A DNA stretch of 64,000 nucleotides from Thalassospira sp. TSL5-1 (GCF_001907695.1 NZ_KV880638.1:744882-808881); one strand, 5' to 3'. Positions 1-9,895 are shown, counted from the stretch's first letter. The notes: generated by a model from the sequence alone, not told the origin. Made by a program: numbers and translations.

Positions 1-160
1 AACGTTCATTCATATCTGCGTTCGCCACTCAGGATACGGTGTTGCCGGGTTTCCGCACCGCAACACGTTACAGGACCGTATCGTGGCGTATCTCTTGGCT
101 TTCGGCAGGGGCGTTCAGGGCCGCTTTTGCCATTCATATCTGGTAGGAGTCCGGTCGTAA

Positions 161-3100
161 ATGTCACGTCCAGCACCCAAGAAAATCCGTAAACTTCTGG
201 TTGCCAATCGCGGTGAAATTGCGATTCGCGTTTTACGTGCCGCCAACGAACTTGGCATACGCACAGTCGCAATTTTTTCTGATGAAGACCGTTTTGCCCT
301 GCATCGGTTCAAAGCTGATGAATCCTATGGCGTGGGCAAGGGTAACAAACCCATTCGTGCCTATCTGGATATCGAGGATATTTTGCGCGTTGCCCGCGAT
401 GCCGGGGTGGATGCCATTCATCCGGGTTATGGCTTTCTATCGGAAAACCCCGATTTTGCCGATGCCTGTGCCGATGCCGGGATCACCTTTATCGGCCCGG
501 ATTCCGAAGTGATGCGCACCCTGGGTAACAAGGTTGCCGCGCGCAACCTGGCCGAAAAGGCCGGTGTGCCGGTGATGCCGGCATCGGCTGCCCTGCCCGA
601 GGACATGGACGAAGTCACCAAAATTGCCAAGCAGGTCGGTTATCCGATTATGCTCAAGGCCAGTTGGGGCGGCGGTGGCCGCGGCATGCGCGTTATTGAA
701 AATGGCAAGGATCTGGCAAAGCAAGTGCTGGCCGCACGGCGCGAGGCCGAAGCCGCCTTTGGTAATGGTGAAATTTACTTTGAAAAACTGATCCGCCGGG
801 CCCGCCATGTCGAAGTCCAAATGCTGGGCGATACTCACGGGACTTTGGTGCATTTGTTTGAGCGTGACTGTTCGGTGCAGCGCCGCAACCAGAAAGTGGT
901 GGAACGTGCCCCGGCCCCGTATCTGGATGAAGACCAGCGGGCCGAGCTGTGCGAAGCCGCGATGCGCCTGGGCAAGGCAGCAAATTACGTCAATGCTGGC
1001 ACTGTCGAATTCCTGATGGATGTGGATACATCCAAGTTTTATTTTATCGAGGTTAACCCCCGCATTCAGGTGGAACACACCGTGACGGAATGCGTTACCG
1101 GTCTTGACCTGGTGAAGGCGCAAATCCTGATCGCGCAGGGCGGGCGTATTGGCTTCCCGTCCGAAACGGGTATTCCGTGGCAGGAAAAAATCAAGCTGCG
1201 TGACCACGCCCTGCAATGCCGTATTACGACCGAAGACCCGGAAAACAGCTTTGTCCCCGATTACGGGCGGATCAAGGTGTATCGCGGGGCGAATGGTTTT
1301 GGCATTCGTCTGGATGGCGGCACGGCCTATTCCGGCGCAGTCATTACGCCCTTTTATGATTCGATGCTGGAAAAAGTCACCGCCTGGGGCAGTACCCCGC
1401 GCGAAGCGGTGGACCGTATGGACCGTGCGCTGCGCGAATTTCGTATTCGCGGGGTGACAACCAACCTCGCCTTCCTTGAAAACCTGATCAACCATCCCAA
1501 ATTCCGCGCCGGTGATTATACCACCCGCTTTATTGATGAAACGCCGGAACTGTTCAAATTCGCCCGTCGCCGCGACCGTGCAACCCGCCTGCTGCGTTTC
1601 ATTGGCGAAGTCAGCGTCAATGGTAATCCCGAGGTGGCAGGTCGGGCCGAACCGGCCAATTTCAACCCGCCGGTCATGCCCAAATCCATCGACCTTAAGG
1701 AAATCCGCCCCGGTACCAAACAAAAGCTCGATCAATTGGGGCCGGAAGGTTTTGCGCGCTGGATGAAGGACCAAAAGCGCGTTTTGATGACCGATACCAC
1801 CATGCGTGATGCTCATCAGTCCCTGATTGCAACACGCATGCGGACCTTCGATATGTTGAAAATCGCCCCTTATTATGCCCATGGCCTGTCGGACCTGTTT
1901 TCGATTGAGTGCTGGGGTGGGGCGACCTTTGATGTGGCCATGCGGTTTTTGAAAGAAGACCCGTGGGACCGTTTGGTCAAGCTGCGCGAAAAGGTCCCCA
2001 ATATCCTCACGCAAATGCTGCTGCGGGCGTCTAACGCGGTGGGCTACACCAACTATCCCGATAATGCGGTGGATTATTTCGTCAAGCAGTCCGCCGAACA
2101 TGGCATGGACCTGTTCCGCGTGTTTGATTCCCTGAACTGGGTTGAAAACATGAAGGTGGCGATGGAGTCTGTGCTGCGTACCGGTAAGCTGTGCGAAGGG
2201 GCGATTTGTTATACCGGCGACATCTTTGACAAGGACCGGTCGAAATATAACCTGGACTATTACCTTGAAATGGCCCGGGAGCTTGAGGCATCCGGCGCGC
2301 ATATTCTGGGCATCAAGGATATGGCCGGTTTGATGCGCCCGGCGGCGGCAACCACGCTGTTTAAGGCGCTCAGGGATACGGTCAATATTCCAATTCATTT
2401 CCACACCCATGACACCAGCGGTATTGCCGCCTCCACCGTGATGGCGGCGATTGATGCGGGCGTTGATGCGGTTGATGGCGCGCTTGATTCCATGTCGGGC
2501 CTGACATCGCAGCCCAATCTTGGTTCGATTGCGCAAGCCTATCGCGGCATGGAACGTGATCCGGGCCTGAGTTACGAGGCCCTGCGCGAGGTTTCGACCT
2601 ATTGGGAACAGGTGCGCCGTTATTATACCGGCTTTGAAAGCGACATTCGCAGCGGTACGTCCGATGTTTATGTTCATGAAATGCCGGGCGGCCAATATAC
2701 CAACCTGCGCCATCAGGCCCGTGCAGTGGGGCTTGAGGAACGCTGGCCCGAAGTTTCCAAGGCCTATGCCAAGGTCAACAAGATGTTTGGCGATATCGTC
2801 AAGGTCACGCCAAGTTCCAAGGTGGTGGGCGACATGGCCCTGATGATGGTGACATCGGGCCTGAGCGAGGAGGATGTGCTGGACCCGAAAAAGGACATCG
2901 CCTTCCCCGATAGCGTGATTTCATTTTTCCGCGGTGAAATTGGCCAGCCTGTGGGGGGCTTCCCGCCAGCCTTGCAGCGCAAGGTGCTAAAGGGCGGCGA
3001 AGCCCTGACGGACCGGCCGGGCAAGCATATGAAGCCGGTTGATTTCGCCGCCACCAAGGCCGAGATCGAAAAGAAAACCCATCGCAATATCAGCGATGCC

Positions 3101-3628
3101 GAGGTCGCATCCTATGTGATGTATCCCAAGGTGTTTTTGGAATATGCCGAACATCGCAGCCACAATGCCGATGTATCGATTTTGCCAACCCCGGTTTTCT
3201 TCTATGGCATGAGCCAGGGCGAAGAAATTTCGGTCGATATCGAAAAGGGCAAAACCCTTGTCATTCGCTATCTGGCAACGTCGGAATTTGGCGACGATGA
3301 AGGCCAGCGCACCGTGTTTTTCGAGCTGAACGGTCAGCCGCGTACCGTGAAGGTGGCGGATAACAAACTGGCAGTTTCGGGCAAATCACGGCCCAAGGCC
3401 GAAGATGGCAATGGCCTGCATATCGCAGCCCCGATGCCGGGCCTGGTGGTTGAGGTTTCCGTGACCGAAGGACAGAAGGTGAAGGCGGGCGATGTGATTT
3501 GCGCGCTGGAAGCGATGAAAATGGAAACTGCCGTGCATGCCGAAAAAGACGGGACGGTGGCGAAAATTCACGCCCCGGCGGGCACGCAGGTCGATAGCAA
3601 GGACCTGCTGGTTGAACTGACGGAGTAA
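161..3628 (+). CDS. pyc: Pyruvate carboxylase
   Basis: This 1155-residue cytosolic enzyme carboxylates pyruvate to oxaloacetate using ATP, bicarbonate and biotin, refilling the TCA cycle. Domain order is that of single-chain pyruvate carboxylases. The biotin carboxylase part covers about residues 8-460, starting KLLVANRGEIAIR and including the glycine-rich ATP loop SWGGGGRGM. The carboxyltransferase part covers about 540-820, with TDTTMRDAHQS and the metal-binding HFHTHDT. The biotinyl domain is at the C-terminus, with EAMKMET placing the biotinylated lysine near 1120. Length matches the family. The start has TAGGAG about 10 bases upstream. The stop lies three bases before the glcD start, so the genes are probably co-transcribed. 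The identification is secure. Confidence 0.97.
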   Translation: MSRPAPKKIRKLLVANRGEIAIRVLRAANELGIRTVAIFSDEDRFALHRFKADESYGVGKGNKPIRAYLDIEDILRVARDAGVDAIHPGYGFLSENPDFADACADAGITFIGPDSEVMRTLGNKVAARNLAEKAGVPVMPASAALPEDMDEVTKIAKQVGYPIMLKASWGGGGRGMRVIENGKDLAKQVLAARREAEAAFGNGEIYFEKLIRRARHVEVQMLGDTHGTLVHLFERDCSVQRRNQKVVERAPAPYLDEDQRAELCEAAMRLGKAANYVNAGTVEFLMDVDTSKFYFIEVNPRIQVEHTVTECVTGLDLVKAQILIAQGGRIGFPSETGIPWQEKIKLRDHALQCRITTEDPENSFVPDYGRIKVYRGANGFGIRLDGGTAYSGAVITPFYDSMLEKVTAWGSTPREAVDRMDRALREFRIRGVTTNLAFLENLINHPKFRAGDYTTRFIDETPELFKFARRRDRATRLLRFIGEVSVNGNPEVAGRAEPANFNPPVMPKSIDLKEIRPGTKQKLDQLGPEGFARWMKDQKRVLMTDTTMRDAHQSLIATRMRTFDMLKIAPYYAHGLSDLFSIECWGGATFDVAMRFLKEDPWDRLVKLREKVPNILTQMLLRASNAVGYTNYPDNAVDYFVKQSAEHGMDLFRVFDSLNWVENMKVAMESVLRTGKLCEGAICYTGDIFDKDRSKYNLDYYLEMARELEASGAHILGIKDMAGLMRPAAATTLFKALRDTVNIPIHFHTHDTSGIAASTVMAAIDAGVDAVDGALDSMSGLTSQPNLGSIAQAYRGMERDPGLSYEALREVSTYWEQVRRYYTGFESDIRSGTSDVYVHEMPGGQYTNLRHQARAVGLEERWPEVSKAYAKVNKMFGDIVKVTPSSKVVGDMALMMVTSGLSEEDVLDPKKDIAFPDSVISFFRGEIGQPVGGFPPALQRKVLKGGEALTDRPGKHMKPVDFAATKAEIEKKTHRNISDAEVASYVMYPKVFLEYAEHRSHNADVSILPTPVFFYGMSQGEEISVDIEKGKTLVIRYLATSEFGDDEGQRTVFFELNGQPRTVKVADNKLAVSGKSRPKAEDGNGLHIAAPMPGLVVEVSVTEGQKVKAGDVICALEAMKMETAVHAEKDGTVAKIHAPAGTQVDSKDLLVELTE

Positions 3629-3631
3629 TCG

Positions 3632-5125
3632 ATGCTGAAAATGCCTGAGCCGGACCAATCCGTTCTTGCCCGGCGCAAGGAAATTATCGCAGCGATGCGG
3701 GCCATTGTGCCCGCATCCGGTGCGGTTATTGCCGAGGAAGATGCGCTCAGGCCATATGAATGCGATGGGCTTATGGCCTATCGCCAATTGCCGATGATTG
3801 TGGTGCTGCCCGAAAATACCGGGCAGGTCGCGGCAATTTTGAAATATTGCCATGAAAACAAAATTCGCGTGGTACCGCGCGGGGCTGGCACCGGCCTTTC
3901 GGGCGGTGCCCTGCCCATGGCCGATGCCATTACGATTAGCATGATGAAATTCAACCGGGTGCTGGATATTGACTGGGATAATCGTGCCTGTGTCGTTCAG
4001 CCCGGTGTGACGAATTTGGGTATCACCCGTGCGGTGGAACATCGCGGGTTTTATTACGCCCCGGACCCATCAAGCCAGATCGCCTGTTCCATTGGCGGCA
4101 ATATCGCCGAAAATTCCGGCGGGGTGCATTGCCTGAAATACGGGCTGACCACCAATAACGTGCTGGGTCTTGAAATGGTCACCGTCGAAGGGGACATTTT
4201 GCGCCTTGGCGGCAAGGGCCTTGATACACCGGGTTATGACCTGATGGGGATCATTACCGGGTCCGAGGGGCTTTTGGGCATTGTGACCGAAATTACCGTG
4301 CGCATTTTGCGCAAACCCGAAACCGCACGCGCCATGCTGCTGGGTTTCCCCGATAATCAGTCCGGTGGGGATTGCGTGGCAAAAATCATTGCCAGCGGCA
4401 TTATCCCCGGCGGCCTTGAAATGATGGATGCGCCCGCCATCCGCGCGACCGAGGATTTTGTCCATGCCGGTTATCCGCTAGATGTGGAATCGCTGCTGCT
4501 GGTGGAACTGGATGGCCCGGTAATTGAGGTGGACCATCTGATCGGGCGGGTGGGCGACATCGCGCAAAAATGTGGTGCCGTTTATTCGCGCATTTCCGAA
4601 AGCGAGGAAGAACGCGCCCTGTTTTGGTCGGGCCGTAAAAATGCCTTTCCTGCGATTGGTCGTATTTCGCCGGACTATATCTGTATGGACGGAACTATTC
4701 CGCGTGGGCGATTGTCCGATGTTTTGGCTGGAATGCAGGTATTTGCGCAACGGCATGGCTTGCGGGTGGCAAATGTGTTTCATGCCGGGGATGGCAATTT
4801 GCACCCGTTAATCATGTTTGATGCCAACCAGCCCGGCGAGTTGGAACGGGCCGAGGCCTTTGGCGCCGATATTTTGAAATTATGTGTCGAGGTTGGTGGT
4901 TGCCTGTCGGGCGAGCATGGCATTGGCATTGAAAAACGTGACCTGATGCCGGAAATGTTCACCGAGGATGATTTAAAACATCAGGAGCGCCTGAAGTTGG
5001 CCTTTGACGAGGATCAGTTGCTTAATCCCGGCAAGGTTTTTCCGGTTCTGCATGGCTGTGGGGAGCTTAAAACCCTGCATGCCCGGTCTGTTGCGGCAAA
5101 ATTTCCCGATATTCCGCGATTTTAA
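3632..5125 (+). CDS. glcD: Glycolate oxidase, FAD-linked subunit GlcD
   Basis: GlcD is the FAD-binding catalytic subunit of the GlcDEF complex, which oxidises glycolate to glyoxylate and feeds electrons to the respiratory chain. The 497-residue product carries the FAD-binding type 4 signature near residues 85-100 (VPRGAGTGLSGGALP) and a second nucleotide contact GGNIAENSGGVHC. The C-terminal FAD-oxidase region includes NVFHAGDGNLHPL and GEHGIGIEKRDLM, both typical of GlcD and D-lactate dehydrogenase relatives. Because glcE and glcF follow, glycolate is the likeliest substrate. D-lactate or another 2-hydroxy acid cannot be excluded from sequence. The start follows the pyc stop with almost no gap. 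Confidence 0.94.
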   Translation: MLKMPEPDQSVLARRKEIIAAMRAIVPASGAVIAEEDALRPYECDGLMAYRQLPMIVVLPENTGQVAAILKYCHENKIRVVPRGAGTGLSGGALPMADAITISMMKFNRVLDIDWDNRACVVQPGVTNLGITRAVEHRGFYYAPDPSSQIACSIGGNIAENSGGVHCLKYGLTTNNVLGLEMVTVEGDILRLGGKGLDTPGYDLMGIITGSEGLLGIVTEITVRILRKPETARAMLLGFPDNQSGGDCVAKIIASGIIPGGLEMMDAPAIRATEDFVHAGYPLDVESLLLVELDGPVIEVDHLIGRVGDIAQKCGAVYSRISESEEERALFWSGRKNAFPAIGRISPDYICMDGTIPRGRLSDVLAGMQVFAQRHGLRVANVFHAGDGNLHPLIMFDANQPGELERAEAFGADILKLCVEVGGCLSGEHGIGIEKRDLMPEMFTEDDLKHQERLKLAFDEDQLLNPGKVFPVLHGCGELKTLHARSVAAKFPDIPRF

Positions 5126-5218
5126 CCGGCACAAAGCCGGAAATACGCATAATAAACGCCAAAAACGCCGTGCCCGGCCCCGCAAAACCGGCATCGCGTC
5201 CCAGGAGAGGAAGCCGAT

Positions 5219-6490
5219 ATGGCTGAAACAATCACCCCGACCAGCCCGGTGCAATTGCGAGAGGCCATCACCTGGGCCGTCGCGGACAAAGTGCCGCTGG
5301 AAATTATCGGGCAGGGCAGCAAACGTGCTTATGGTCATACGGTTGCGGCATCGCATGTACTGGACCTTTCAAAGCTGACCGGCATTTTGTTTTACCAGCC
5401 CGAAGAACTGGTAATTTCCGCCCATGCTGGCACAACGCTTGCCGAAATTGCCGCTGTATTGGCTGAAAATAACCAGCAATTCCAGTTTGAACCGGGCGAT
5501 TTTCCTTTGTTGCTGGGCGATGGGGCAGGTTCCCGGTCCGGGACATTGGGCGGGCTGGTTGCCTGCAATTTATCGGGCCCGCGCCGGTTAAAGGTGGGGG
5601 CGGCGCGGGACCATGTTTTGGGTTTTGGCGCTATCAGTGGCCGGGGGGAAGATTTTAAATCCGGTGGCCGGGTGATGAAGAACGTGACCGGCTTTGACCT
5701 GTCCAAATTGATGGCGGGGTCGTTTGGCACACTGGCAGTCATGCACACCATAACACTAAAGGCGATGCCGCAGCCCGAAACAACCCGCACGGTCATTATT
5801 GCCTGTGATGATGTTTCATCTGCCGGGCAGGCAATGACGGCGGCAATGGGCAGCGAAAACGAAGTCTCGGGGGCGGCCTGGGTGCCAGCGTCCCTAATTG
5901 CTGAAATTGCTGATGACTGCAAGGATGCGGCCATTCTGGAAATTGCGGCACAGTCGCAAAACTGCCTTGCCTTGCGACTGGAAGGACCGGAGCAGTCGGT
6001 GAATTGGCGGGCAGATGCCCTGTCGCGGTTATTGGGCACGATCGGGGAGCATGCCATTTTGCCGGTGGCCGATAGTCTGCCCCTGTGGCAGGCGATTGCC
6101 GATGTAACACCCTTGCAGGGGCGTGATGGCATTTTATGGCGTATATCCGTTCCGCCCGCATCCGGGGCTGCTGTGGTTGGGGCATTGCGGAGGCTGGCTG
6201 GTTTGGGGCAATTGGATGTGATGCTGGATTGGGCCGGGGGGCTGGTTTGGCTAGAATGTGCACAATGCGATGCGTCAATGGCGGCGCACATCCGCGAGAT
6301 TGTGCAACAGGCGGGTGGCAATGCCACGCTGGTGCGTGCGCCAGAGGATATACGTCGGGAAATTCCGGTTTTTCAGCCGCTTTCACCTGAAATTGTGCGT
6401 GTTAACCAAAAAATTTCCGAAAATTTTGATCCGTTCGGCATTCTTAATCCCGGGCGCATGGCACCAGCACATCAGGGCGCGGGGGCATAA
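5219..6490 (+). CDS. glcE: Glycolate oxidase, FAD-binding subunit GlcE
   Basis: GlcE is the second flavin-type subunit of glycolate oxidase. The 423-residue product has a PCMH-type FAD-binding fold. The early segment has IIGQGSKRAYG and the middle has GTLGGLVACNLSGPRR, followed by GGRVMKNVTGFDLSKL and GSFGTLAVM, all hallmarks of GlcE. The C-terminus ends with the NPGRM motif shared with GlcD-like proteins. The start is set by CAGGAGAGG about 10 bases upstream, after a 93-base gap from glcD. The stop is immediately followed by the glcF start, so translation of the two subunits is probably coupled. Confidence 0.93.
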   Translation: MAETITPTSPVQLREAITWAVADKVPLEIIGQGSKRAYGHTVAASHVLDLSKLTGILFYQPEELVISAHAGTTLAEIAAVLAENNQQFQFEPGDFPLLLGDGAGSRSGTLGGLVACNLSGPRRLKVGAARDHVLGFGAISGRGEDFKSGGRVMKNVTGFDLSKLMAGSFGTLAVMHTITLKAMPQPETTRTVIIACDDVSSAGQAMTAAMGSENEVSGAAWVPASLIAEIADDCKDAAILEIAAQSQNCLALRLEGPEQSVNWRADALSRLLGTIGEHAILPVADSLPLWQAIADVTPLQGRDGILWRISVPPASGAAVVGALRRLAGLGQLDVMLDWAGGLVWLECAQCDASMAAHIREIVQQAGGNATLVRAPEDIRREIPVFQPLSPEIVRVNQKISENFDPFGILNPGRMAPAHQGAGA

Positions 6491-7960
6491 ATGCAAACGA
6501 ATTTTACGTCTCAGCAGCTTGCCGATCCGGCGATGGCCCAGTCCGAACAGATTTTGCGCAAATGTGTGCATTGCGGTTTTTGTACCGCCACATGCCCCAC
6601 CTTTGTTACGCTGGGCGACGAGCTTGATAGCCCGCGGGGCCGCATTTACCTGATCAAGGACATGCTGGAAAATGACAAACCGGCCAATGAGCGTGTTGTC
6701 CGGCATCTCGATCGTTGCCTTTCCTGCCTGTCCTGCATGACGACCTGCCCGTCGGGGGTGGATTACATGCACCTGATTGACCATGCCCGCGCCCATATTG
6801 AAAAAACCTATCGGCGCCCGGTTGGCGATCGCTGGTTGCGCAAACTTCTGGCCTGGGTGGTGCCGCGTCCGTCGCTGTTTCGCATCTCTCTGCTGGGCGC
6901 GAAACTGGCGGCCCCCTTTGCGGGCCTGATGCCGGGGCGTTTGCGCGGTATGGTTAAGATGGGCGCGCGTCCCTTGCCGCCGCCCAGTTGGGTGGATAGG
7001 CCACAGGTGATTCCTGCACAGGGGCCGCGCAAGGGCCGTGTCGCCATTTTAACCGGCTGTGCCCAGCAGGTTTTGGAAACCGAAATTAACGAGGCCACGG
7101 TTCGGCTGCTGACCCGGTTGGGGATAGAAATTGTGGTGGCCAAGGGGGCCGGGTGTTGCGGGTCGCTGGTGCATCATATGGGCCGCGAGGCGCAATCCCA
7201 CGCCCAGGCGATTGCCAATATTGCTGCATGGCATGGCGAACTGGCCGAAGCGGGCGGCGAGGGGCTGGATGCGATTGTGATTACCGCCTCGGGCTGTGGC
7301 ACGACAGTGAAGGATTACGGCACCATGCTGGCCCAGGATAGCCAATGGGCCGCAAAGGCGGCCAAAATTGCCGGTCTTGCCTGCGATATTACCGAATATC
7401 TTGCCCGGATTGATCTTCCGGCTCATTTGATCTCGCCACTCCACACGACCGAGGCAGTTGATGTTGAGCATCATTTGGCAAACGAGCAGATATCGATGCC
7501 GAAAACCGCGCCATCGCCTGCGCCCGCCTCGGTTTTGGAGGGGGCGGTTCGTGATGTTTCATCGCCTTCCGGCGGGAAGATGACGGCCGCGTCTGCTCCT
7601 GTCGCAGCGCGAAAATGGCGGGTTGCCTATCATTCCGCCTGTTCGATGCAGCATGGGCAAAAAATTATTCATCCGCCGCGTGATTTGCTGCGTAAGGCCG
7701 GGTTCGAAGTGCTTGAAATTGCCGAGGCGCATTTATGTTGTGGCTCTGCCGGGGTGTATAACCTGCTGCAACCTGAAATTTCTGCCCAGTTGCGTGATCG
7801 TAAACAGGCCAATATCCGCAATACCAAACCCGACATCGTGGCAACCGGCAATATTGGTTGCATGATCCAGCTTGAAACCGATGACCTGAAGGTTATTCAC
7901 ACTGTCCAGCTTCTCGATTGGGCGACCGGCGGGCCGCGCCCGCTAAAGCTTTCGCAATAA
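6491..7960 (+). CDS. glcF: Glycolate oxidase, iron-sulfur subunit GlcF
   Basis: GlcF is the electron-transfer subunit of glycolate oxidase. Two 4Fe-4S ferredoxin-type motifs lie near residues 25-35 (CVHCGFCTATCP) and 76-86 (CLSCLSCMTTCP). Two cysteine-rich CCG domains follow (GCCGSLVHH and LCCGSAGVYN). At 489 residues it is much longer than the roughly 400 residues usual for GlcF. The extra length is mostly a Pro/Ala/Ser-rich stretch at about residues 308-372 that separates the CCG domains and looks like a disordered linker. The gene starts directly after glcE and closes the pyc-glcDEF set. No sign of a frameshift is seen. Confidence 0.94.
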   Translation: MQTNFTSQQLADPAMAQSEQILRKCVHCGFCTATCPTFVTLGDELDSPRGRIYLIKDMLENDKPANERVVRHLDRCLSCLSCMTTCPSGVDYMHLIDHARAHIEKTYRRPVGDRWLRKLLAWVVPRPSLFRISLLGAKLAAPFAGLMPGRLRGMVKMGARPLPPPSWVDRPQVIPAQGPRKGRVAILTGCAQQVLETEINEATVRLLTRLGIEIVVAKGAGCCGSLVHHMGREAQSHAQAIANIAAWHGELAEAGGEGLDAIVITASGCGTTVKDYGTMLAQDSQWAAKAAKIAGLACDITEYLARIDLPAHLISPLHTTEAVDVEHHLANEQISMPKTAPSPAPASVLEGAVRDVSSPSGGKMTAASAPVAARKWRVAYHSACSMQHGQKIIHPPRDLLRKAGFEVLEIAEAHLCCGSAGVYNLLQPEISAQLRDRKQANIRNTKPDIVATGNIGCMIQLETDDLKVIHTVQLLDWATGGPRPLKLSQ

Positions 7961-8018
7961 AGGTGCAAGCAGGGCCGATGCTCCCCTATGTCCTTGGGGA
8001 AACTTGGGTTCCTGCAGC

Positions 8019-8348
8019 TTAGGGCATGTTCGGGGTGCTGGTGCGGGTTGATGCCATATTATTGTTCAGAAAATCGCGGGCAATGGATTCGGCAACAGAT
8101 TCACCTTGTTCAGGGACCGAAAATTCGGCTGTTTTGGCCCGTATCCAGTTGCTAACCGCCTGTGGGTCAACCTCGATTCTGGCAAGCATCGCCGAAATGA
8201 TGGCTTCCATTGCCACGGTATGGCTTGCGACATTATTGACCGCATTATGCAATTCATCAAAATGCCGGGCCGCCATTTGGGACATTTCGCCCATCTCGTC
8301 CGACAATTTATCGACGCTTTCCTTTAGCGCCTCAAGCTGCTTAGTCAC
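8019..8348 (-). CDS. Small predicted coiled-coil protein, function unknown
   Basis: I do not recognise a family. The 109-residue reading frame begins at a GTG preceded by GGGAGAG at good spacing. The open frame extends further upstream, but that part is low-complexity and has no better start. Residues 1-35 have a heptad-like pattern (QLEALKESVDKLSDEMGEM) that suggests a coiled coil. The C-terminal tail is Ser/Thr/Asn-rich. There is no signal peptide or membrane segment, so it is probably cytosolic. It is convergent with glcF and divergent from pstS. Reality of the gene is supported by the ribosome binding site and helical composition; function is open. Confidence 0.6.
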   Translation of the reverse strand: MTKQLEALKESVDKLSDEMGEMSQMAARHFDELHNAVNNVASHTVAMEAIISAMLARIEVDPQAVSNWIRAKTAEFSVPEQGESVAESIARDFLNNNMASTRTSTPNMP

Positions 8349-8752
8349 GTTTCTCTCCCTGTCCTGAATGGGCTCTGCGGCCTGGTCGTTATTGTTGCTT
8401 TTGCTTGCCCTGTTTTTTGTCGGGCTGTCCCTGCTGGGCAATATATCCGAATACAACGATTGCGATAAAATTTTTTGGCTCTTTTGCGCGAAAATTGCCC
8501 ATTCCGGTAAGAAGCTGACACGGCTTAAAATGGTTGGGCGGTTGTGGGGGAGAGTGGCGATTTTAATTAAAAGGTGGGCGACTCATAGAGCGCATGATCT
8601 TTTGGTTGAGTTTATGCTTTGTCACATTTGATGTCATACAACCATTTGTGTGCGCGGGAATTTGGGGGAGACGCAGTTTTCCGGCGGTTTTGGGGCGTGG
8701 TTAATGATTTGTTTTTAAATATAAAAATACCGGTTTTTGCGGTTCTGAATCA
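8349..8752. other. Gene-free AT-rich region upstream of pstS
   Basis: About 400 bases between the small minus-strand gene and the Pho box hold no convincing gene. Open frames here have no ribosome binding site and unconvincing composition. A loose second pair of Pho-like half sites, TTGTCAC at 8619 and ATGTCAT at 8631, is spaced 12 rather than 11 bases. I treat it as unproven. Confidence 0.5.
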
Positions 8753-8800
8753 CTGTAACATAACCTTAATAAAACTGACGCAATACGGTAAGAGCATAAC
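8753..8800 (+). promoter_or_regulatory. Pho box and likely -10 of the pst operon
   Basis: Three head-to-tail 11-base units start at 8753 (CTGTAACATAA), 8764 (CCTTAATAAAA) and 8775 (CTGACGCAATA). They resemble the CTGTCAT-plus-four repeats bound by PhoB. A -10-like CATAAC lies 10 bases after the third unit, the spacing expected when PhoB replaces the -35 contact. A further half site, CTGTAAA, begins at 8800. The response regulator PhoB is encoded at the end of the same operon, so autoregulation under phosphate starvation is likely. Confidence 0.7.
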
Positions 8801-8863
8801 TGTAAAGTCCGCCTCGCAGATCGTTGCACCGTTCCTTGATGGAACACACAAATGGGGATTTAC

Positions 8864-9895
8864 ATGAAGAAGACACTCGCTATTGCAGCACTCGCGAGCG
8901 TTGCCTTGACCGGCGCCGCACATGCGCGCGATCAGATTCGTATCGTTGGCTCGTCCACTGTGTTTCCGTTCGCAACCGCTGTCGCGGAAGAATTCGGCAA
9001 GACCACTTCTTTCAAAACGCCGGTTATTGAATCGACCGGTTCCGGCGGTGGCTTGAAGCTGTTTTGTTCAGGCGTTGGGGAACAGGCACCCGACATCACC
9101 AATGCTTCGCGCCGCATTAAAAAGTCCGAAGTTGAAACCTGCGCCAAAAACGGCGTTGAAGCGATTACCGAAGTTAAAATCGGTTATGACGGCATCGTTC
9201 TTGCCAACTCCAAAGCTGCACCGCAGTTTGAACTGAGCAAGGAACAGATCTTCCTGGCGCTGGCGAAAATCGTTCCGTCCAAGGATGGCAAGGAACTGAT
9301 CGAAAACCCGTATAACAACTGGAAAGAAATCGATCCGTCCCTGCCGGACGAAAAGATCGAAGTCCTCGGGCCGCCGCCGACCTCCGGTACCCGCGATGCC
9401 TTTACCGAGCTGGTACTTGAAGAAGCCTGTGACGAATTCCCGGTCATTGCCGAGCTGAAAAAAGCCGACAAAGCCAAGCACAAAGCCGTTTGTGGCGGTG
9501 TACGTGAAGACGGTGGCTATATCGAAGCTGGTGAAAACGACAACCTGATCGTTCAGAAACTTGAAGCCAACCCGGTTGCTCTGGGCATCTTCGGCTTCTC
9601 GTTCCTCGACCAGAATGGCGACAAGCTGCATGGTTCCAAAATTGGTGGCGTTTCGCCGACCTTTGAAGCCATTGCCGATGGGTCTTACCCGGTTTCGCGT
9701 TCGCTGTACTTCTATGTCAAGAACGCCCATGTCGGCACCATTCCGGGCATGGAAGAATATGTCGCCCAGTTCACCTCGGACAAAGCCTGGGGCGATGAAG
9801 GCTACCTTGCGGATCGTGGCCTGATCCCGATGGAAAAAGCTGAACGTGAACAGGTTCGCGAAGCTGCGAAAAACCTGACCCCGCTCAGCATGTAA
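8864..9895 (+). CDS. pstS: Phosphate ABC transporter, periplasmic binding protein PstS
   Basis: PstS captures inorganic phosphate in the periplasm and delivers it to PstCAB. The 343-residue precursor has a clear signal peptide (MKKTLAIAALASVALTGAAHA, cleavage before RDQ). Phosphate-contact motifs follow, including GSSTVFP, ESTGSGGG and PPPTSGTRDAF. I chose the ATG at 8864 because GGGGA sits just upstream; an in-frame ATG four codons earlier lacks a site. The protein resembles the PstS-like group common in marine alphaproteobacteria, which is longer in the loops than that of E. coli. It is the first gene of the pst operon, behind the Pho box. Confidence 0.95.
   Translation: MKKTLAIAALASVALTGAAHARDQIRIVGSSTVFPFATAVAEEFGKTTSFKTPVIESTGSGGGLKLFCSGVGEQAPDITNASRRIKKSEVETCAKNGVEAITEVKIGYDGIVLANSKAAPQFELSKEQIFLALAKIVPSKDGKELIENPYNNWKEIDPSLPDEKIEVLGPPPTSGTRDAFTELVLEEACDEFPVIAELKKADKAKHKAVCGGVREDGGYIEAGENDNLIVQKLEANPVALGIFGFSFLDQNGDKLHGSKIGGVSPTFEAIADGSYPVSRSLYFYVKNAHVGTIPGMEEYVAQFTSDKAWGDEGYLADRGLIPMEKAEREQVREAAKNLTPLSM

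Noticed and set aside
437..2713. A 758-codon open frame antisense to pyc
   Set aside because: It lies fully inside a certain pyruvate carboxylase gene, has no ribosome binding site and its composition reflects the codon bias of the real gene.
8368..8631. Plus-strand frame with a Leu-rich start that looks like a signal peptide
   Set aside because: It begins just upstream of the minus-strand small gene's start, the Leu run is an antisense artefact, and no ribosome binding site precedes it.
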